A program made the position numbers and the translations under genes. Below, piece after piece: positions 14,866 through 18,423 of a DNA stretch of 18,423 nucleotides. Each line of letters starts with the position of its first letter. The first letter of the stretch is position 1. The notes beneath the pieces were generated by a model. That model did not search any database, had not been told where the DNA came from, and worked only from the letters and a program-made list of their open reading frames with translations. This stretch comes from Palsa-504 sp050010815 (GTDB lineage Bacteria; Actinomycetota; Actinomycetes; Streptosporangiales; Streptosporangiaceae): contig JBEKKH010000078.1 of assembly GCA_050010815.1 (NCBI GenBank), positions 1 to 18,423 of the forward strand, in the 5' to 3' direction.

Positions 14866-15964
14866 GATCGTGTGGTTCGAGCACTACCAGCCCACCGACG
14901 CGGCCGTGCTCGGCGGCAAGAACAGCTCCCTCGGCACGCTATTCATGGCCGGCTTGCCGGTGCCGCCTGGCTTCGCGGTCTCGGCTGACTGCTACCGCAA
15001 GGCGCTGGCCGACGGCGGGCTCGACGGGGAGCTCGATGCCCTGATGGCGGCCGTGGACGTGGGTGATACGACGTCGGTGGCGGCGGCCGGGCGGCGGGCC
15101 CGGGCGCTGATCGACTCGCTCGAGCCGCCGGCCGACCTGGCCGGCGCGATCCGGGACGCCTACGCCAAGCTGGCGCAGCAGTGCGAGGACCCCGATGTTC
15201 CTGTCGCGGTGCGCTCCTCGGCGACCTGCGAGGACTCACCCGACGCGAGCTTCGCCGGCGAGCACGACACCTACCTGTGGATCCGCGGCGCCGACGAGGT
15301 GGTGCGCCATGTGCTCCGCTGCTGGGCGAGCCTGTTCACCGACCGTGGCATCGCCTACCGGCTGGAGCGGGGCTACGGCCGGGCCAGCGCCGCGATGAGC
15401 GTCGGCGTGCAGCAGATGGTACGGCCGCGGGCGGCCGGGGTGGCGTTCACCCTCAACCCCATCAACGGCGACCGGTCCCAGATCGCCATCGACGCGTCCT
15501 GGGGCTTCGGTGAGGCCGTGGTCAGCGGCGAGGTCACCCCGGACAACTTCCTCGTCGACAAGGTCATGGGCACGATTACCCAGCGCACGATCTCGGCCAA
15601 GACCCTGGAGTACCGGCTCACCGGCGGCGACACCGTGATCGCGGTGGCCGTGGAGCCCGAGCGGCAGTCGGTCCCCTGCCTGGCCGACACCGAGATCGCG
15701 GCCGTGGCCCGGCTGGCCCGCCGCGCGGAGAAGCACTACCGCTGCCCGCAGGACGTGGAGTGGGCGATTGACGACACTGGGCTTAACGGCACCGGTCTTA
15801 ATGGCGCTGAGCAGGAGGTCGTGCTGCTGCAGAGCCGTCCGGAGACGGTGTGGAGCCGCCGGCCCCGGCCGCAGGGCGGGACCGGCATCGCAGACCCGAT
15901 CACCAGCATGGTCCAGACCATGCTGAACCCGGTATCCGGCGGCGGCCACGCCGCGCACGGCTAG
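14858..15964 (+). CDS. PEP/pyruvate-binding (ATP-grasp) subunit of a split PEP-synthase-like phosphotransferase
   Basis: A 368-residue protein from the GTG at 14858, giving MGQIVWFEHY, close to the normal start of the family. An ATG at 14786 would add 24 residues lying in the regulatory region. It is the nucleotide-binding half of the PEP-synthase/PPDK family. Lys21 in VLGGKNSSLG, R119-SSATCEDSPDASFAGEHDT, GVAFTLNPINGDRSQIAI, EAVVSGEVTPDNFLVDK, DVEWA with Glu301, and Q325-SRPET are the ATP-grasp signatures. Phospho-His and PEP/pyruvate domains are absent and are supplied by the next gene. This size and content match the roughly 40-kDa subunit of phenylphosphate synthase and the ATP domain of rifampin phosphotransferase. 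It should form the ATP-driven histidine-phosphorylating half of a substrate kinase. A TGLNG duplication lies at residues 308-317. Confidence 0.9.
   Translation: MGQIVWFEHYQPTDAAVLGGKNSSLGTLFMAGLPVPPGFAVSADCYRKALADGGLDGELDALMAAVDVGDTTSVAAAGRRARALIDSLEPPADLAGAIRDAYAKLAQQCEDPDVPVAVRSSATCEDSPDASFAGEHDTYLWIRGADEVVRHVLRCWASLFTDRGIAYRLERGYGRASAAMSVGVQQMVRPRAAGVAFTLNPINGDRSQIAIDASWGFGEAVVSGEVTPDNFLVDKVMGTITQRTISAKTLEYRLTGGDTVIAVAVEPERQSVPCLADTEIAAVARLARRAEKHYRCPQDVEWAIDDTGLNGTGLNGAEQEVVLLQSRPETVWSRRPRPQGGTGIADPITSMVQTMLNPVSGGGHAAHG
15776..15805 (+). repeat. 15-bp imperfect tandem duplication inside the ATP-binding subunit gene
   Basis: Two 15-bp units (15776-15790 and 15791-15805) each encode TGLNG and differ by synonymous changes. 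They include the codons CTT, AAT and GGT, which are unusual in this G+C-rich gene. They fall in the loop between the DVEWA and LLQSRPET motifs. Confidence 0.75.
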
Positions 15965-16039
15965 GCGGCTGACCCGTAGTAACCCTTAGTACCCGGCATC
16001 CATGGCGGCCGCCGGTGACGAGCTTGTAGGAGGACCACG

Positions 16040-17851
16040 ATGGCTGACCGGTTTCCCAGCCCGTTCGAGATGCCGACTCCTCCTGGAGCGGAGGGATGGC
16101 AGGACCTGTACGCGTACTCTACGGTGTTCAGCGAGGATCGCAGGGAGTACGAGGACGCGACCTTCTGGTTCATGGACGGCGTGCACACGCCGGAAGTCAT
16201 CCCGCCGTGGGACGCCACCATCTTGGAATTCGCGATCATCGGGCTGTCCCAGTACAACACCAGGCACTACGTCATCCCGCCGGCCCTGGGCGTGGACCTG
16301 CGCTTCCTCAACGGCTACATGTACCTCTCCCCCGTCGGGGTAAGCGATCCGGAAGAGATCGGCGCGCGGGTGCCTGAGTTCGCCGAGCGCGCGGGCTACT
16401 ACTTCCAGAACTGGGACCGGCTGTACGCGGCCTGGATGCCGAAGGTACGGGCGCTCATCGACGAGCTGGAGGAGATCAGTTTCTCGCCGTTGCCGCACCG
16501 GGAGGACATGGCCGTCATCACCGAGGGGCGGGGCACCGGCAGCGCGCTCGACCTGATCTCCACGTACAGCAGGCTCGTCGACCTGACGATGAAGCTGTGG
16601 CACTACCACTTCGAGTTCCTCAACCTCGGCTACGCCGCCTACCTGGACTTCTTCGGCTTCTGCAAGCAGCTGTTTCCGTCCATCCCGGACCAGGCCATCG
16701 CCAAGATGGTGGCCGGAATCCAGGTCGACCTGTTCCAGCCGGACGACGAGGTCAAGAAGCTGGCCCAGCTCGCGGTGGAGCTCGGGCTGGCCGACCGGCT
16801 CTCGGGCTCGGAGTCGGCCGCCGAGCTGTTCGACGGGCTGCGCGGCGATCCGCAGGGCGAGAAGTGGATGACCGCGTGGGAAGAGGCCAGCCAGCCCTGG
16901 TTCAACTTCTCGGCCGGCAGCGGGTTCTACCACAGCGACAAGGTGTGGCTAGAGAACCCGGACATCCCGCTCGGCTTCCTGCGCACCTACATCACCAAGG
17001 TCCAGCGCGGCGAGACGCTCGAGCGGCCGATGGAAGCCGTCATCGCCGAACGCGAGCGGATCGTGGCCGAGTACAGCGAGCTGATCGACAGCGACGAGGA
17101 CCAGGCCACCTTCCAAGCCAAACTGGGCCTGGCCCGCACCGTGTTCCCGTACGTGGAGAACCACAACTTCTACGTCGAGCACTGGGGCCACTCGGTGATC
17201 TGGCGGAAGATGCGGGACCTGGGCGCGTTGCTGGTTTCGGCGGACTTCTTCGCCGACACCGACGACGTGTTCCTGCTCAGCAGGCATGAGGTCCCCGAGG
17301 TGCTGTTCGACCTCTACCACGGCTGGGCGGTGGGCGTGCCCTCGCGCGGGCCGAAGTACTGGCCCAAGGAGATGACCCGCCGCAACGGGATCATGAACGC
17401 GTTGCGGAACTGGTCGGCGCCGCCGGCCCTGGGCAAGCCGCCCGAGGTGATCACCGAGCCGTTCACCGTCATGCTCTGGGGCGTCACCTCGGACAGCGTC
17501 AAGCAGTGGCTCGGCGGTGCCGACGCTTCCGGCGGCCTGTCCGGCTTCGCGGCCTCGCCCGGTATCGCGGAAGGCCCGGCCCGGGTGATCCTGAACGCGG
17601 ACGGCATCAGCGACCTGCGCGAGGGCGAGATCCTGGTGGCACCGCTGACCGCGCCGAGCTGGGCCCCGGTGTTCGGCAAGATCGCCGCGACCGTGACCGA
17701 CGTGGGCGGGATCATGAGCCACGCCGCCATCGTGTGCCGCGAGTACGGGTTGCCCGCGGTAACCGGCACGGCGTTCGGCACCAAGACGATCAAGACCGGG
17801 CAGCGGCTGCGGGTCGACGGTAACGCCGGCACCGTGACCATCATCGACTGA
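16040..17851 (+). CDS. Phosphotransferase subunit with PEP-utilising mobile (phospho-His) domain, phenylphosphate-synthase-like
   Basis: A 603-residue protein with a strong AGGAGG site (16028-16033) six bases before the ATG. Residues 1-500 form a large, mostly helical domain (about 380 residues easily aligned to nothing but relatives), rich in aromatic residues (WHYHFEFLNLGY, WFNFSAGSGFYH, NHNFYVEHWGHS). By analogy with rifampin phosphotransferase and phenylphosphate synthase this is the acceptor-substrate domain. Residues 523-603 are the swivelling domain: SGFAASPGIAEGPARVI, EILVAPLTAPSWAPVFGKI and GGIMSHAAIVCREYGLPAVTGT, with the phospho-accepting histidine at His561. It should receive phosphate from the ATP subunit encoded 75 bp upstream and pass it to a hydroxyl-bearing substrate. 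Split genes of about 370 and 600 residues are the layout of phenylphosphate synthase B/A and, as I recall, CreH/CreI; the acceptor here is unknown. Confidence 0.88.
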   Translation: MADRFPSPFEMPTPPGAEGWQDLYAYSTVFSEDRREYEDATFWFMDGVHTPEVIPPWDATILEFAIIGLSQYNTRHYVIPPALGVDLRFLNGYMYLSPVGVSDPEEIGARVPEFAERAGYYFQNWDRLYAAWMPKVRALIDELEEISFSPLPHREDMAVITEGRGTGSALDLISTYSRLVDLTMKLWHYHFEFLNLGYAAYLDFFGFCKQLFPSIPDQAIAKMVAGIQVDLFQPDDEVKKLAQLAVELGLADRLSGSESAAELFDGLRGDPQGEKWMTAWEEASQPWFNFSAGSGFYHSDKVWLENPDIPLGFLRTYITKVQRGETLERPMEAVIAERERIVAEYSELIDSDEDQATFQAKLGLARTVFPYVENHNFYVEHWGHSVIWRKMRDLGALLVSADFFADTDDVFLLSRHEVPEVLFDLYHGWAVGVPSRGPKYWPKEMTRRNGIMNALRNWSAPPALGKPPEVITEPFTVMLWGVTSDSVKQWLGGADASGGLSGFAASPGIAEGPARVILNADGISDLREGEILVAPLTAPSWAPVFGKIAATVTDVGGIMSHAAIVCREYGLPAVTGTAFGTKTIKTGQRLRVDGNAGTVTIID

Positions 17852-17869
17852 GTTCTTTGGGAGGGTTAG

Positions 17870-18423
17870 ATGCTGACCGCCGAACAAAACGATGAGCTGA
17901 CCCAGGTCGCGGCGGGCACGCCGATGGGCGAGTTGCTGCGGCGCTACTGGTACCCGGTCGCGTTCACCCGCGCCCTGGAGGAGTTCCCCGTGCAGCCGGC
18001 CCGGCTGCTCGGCGAGGACTTCGCCGTGTTCAAGACGCCGCGCGGCAGGTACGGCATAGTGCCGGAGGCATGCCCGCACCGGCGGGCCTCGCTCGCCTAC
18101 GGCGTGGTGGAGGCCGACGGGGTCCGCTGCCCGTACCACGGCTGGCTATTCGGCACCGACGGCACCTGCCTGGACCAGCCCGCGGAGCGGGAAGAGACCA
18201 ACTTCCGCTCCCGGGTCCGGGCTAGAGCCGGTCATGCTGAGGAGCTTGGCGGCCTGGTGTGGGCCTATATCGGGCCTGAGCCGGCGCCGGAGCTGCCCCG
18301 GTTCGACGTGTTCGTGATGGACGGCGTGCGGGACATCGGCTGGGCCGAACTGCCCTGCAACTTCGTGCAGATCATGGAGAACGCGGTCGACCCGCATCAC
18401 ACCGAGTGGCTGCACGGCCGGTT
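17870..18423 (+). CDS. Rieske non-haem iron oxygenase alpha subunit, 3' end missing
   Basis: The frame starts at the ATG at 17870 after GGGAGGG (17859-17865) and runs off the window after 184 codons. The Rieske [2Fe-2S] site is C68-x-H70 ... C87-x2-H90 (ACPHRRASL and CPYHGWLF). The mononuclear-iron site begins N171-AVDPHHTEWLH, with D174-x2-H177-x4-H182 as expected. The N-terminus (LLRRYWYPVAFTRALEEFPVQPARLLGEDFAVFKTPRG) resembles the phthalate-dioxygenase-like single-component group, which acts with a separate reductase, rather than the alpha-beta toluene-type group. Lying 18 bp after the phosphotransferase gene, it should be co-transcribed and act on the same or a derived substrate. The ligand-binding half of the catalytic domain is beyond the window, so the substrate class cannot be judged. 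Confidence 0.93.
   Translation, partial: MLTAEQNDELTQVAAGTPMGELLRRYWYPVAFTRALEEFPVQPARLLGEDFAVFKTPRGRYGIVPEACPHRRASLAYGVVEADGVRCPYHGWLFGTDGTCLDQPAEREETNFRSRVRARAGHAEELGGLVWAYIGPEPAPELPRFDVFVMDGVRDIGWAELPCNFVQIMENAVDPHHTEWLHGR

Noticed and set aside
15030..15130. GC-rich repeats in coding regions as possible CRISPR or REP elements
   Set aside because: No regularly spaced identical repeats with unique spacers were seen anywhere in the window; the apparent repetition is codon bias.
16949..18139. Minus-strand open frame of 396 codons across the phosphotransferase and Rieske genes
   Set aside because: It runs antisense through two well-supported genes, and its translation is low-complexity Arg/His/Gly/Val without motifs.

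Overview
The window is high-G+C DNA with strong codon-position bias, GTG starts, at least one apparently leaderless gene and several actinobacterial hallmark families (full-length-type Lhr helicase, DUF4282 protein, WNG-repeat protein, IclR and TetR regulators). It comes from an actinobacterium, probably a filamentous soil or plant-associated type. The genus cannot be fixed from sequence reading alone. No tRNA, rRNA, CRISPR array or insertion sequence was seen.

Layout. (i) 1-4434: the 3' nine-tenths of an Lhr-type DNA helicase gene, cut by the window edge. It converges on a short remnant of a WNG-repeat protein (4448-4933). (ii) 4934-5279: no recognisable gene. (iii) 5280-5891 (-): a conserved protein of unknown function with a CGYCRR motif, divergent from a DUF4282 membrane protein (6085-6813). 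(iv) 6858-7625 (-): a TetR regulator, divergent from an FAD-dependent monooxygenase (7800-8936) across an AT-rich, palindrome-containing promoter region. A 5-formyl-THF cyclo-ligase-like gene follows (8990-9769). (v) 9901-11643: a decayed stretch, with what looks like an S53 (sedolisin) peptidase remnant and an acyl-CoA synthetase gene broken by an internal out-of-frame deletion. (vi) 11776-13943: a tight four-gene operon (SnoaL/NTF2-like, HAD hydrolase, 4-OT-type tautomerase, divergent SDR) with overlapping stops and starts. (vii) 13937-14743 (-): an IclR regulator, convergent with that operon and divergent from (viii) 14858-18423: a two-gene, split PEP-synthase-like phosphotransferase (ATP-binding subunit of 368 aa; 603-aa subunit with the swivelling phospho-histidine domain) followed 18 bp later by a Rieske non-haem iron oxygenase alpha subunit that runs off the window.

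The most interesting part is (vi)-(viii). The 368 + 603 aa architecture is that of phenylphosphate synthase (anaerobic phenol activation in Thauera) and of the CreH/CreI phosphotransferase for alkylphenols in Corynebacterium glutamicum, in which a phenolic substrate is phosphorylated with ATP before oxidation. Here the phosphotransferase lies directly upstream of a Rieske oxygenase. The neighbourhood also holds a HAD-family hydrolase, an SDR and a tautomerase, under a putative IclR regulator whose promoter region carries three GGGACA(A) repeats 42-43 bp apart. I infer a catabolic island in which a hydroxylated (probably aromatic) compound is phosphorylated, oxygenated by the Rieske enzyme, and then processed. 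The substrate is not visible from the sequence.
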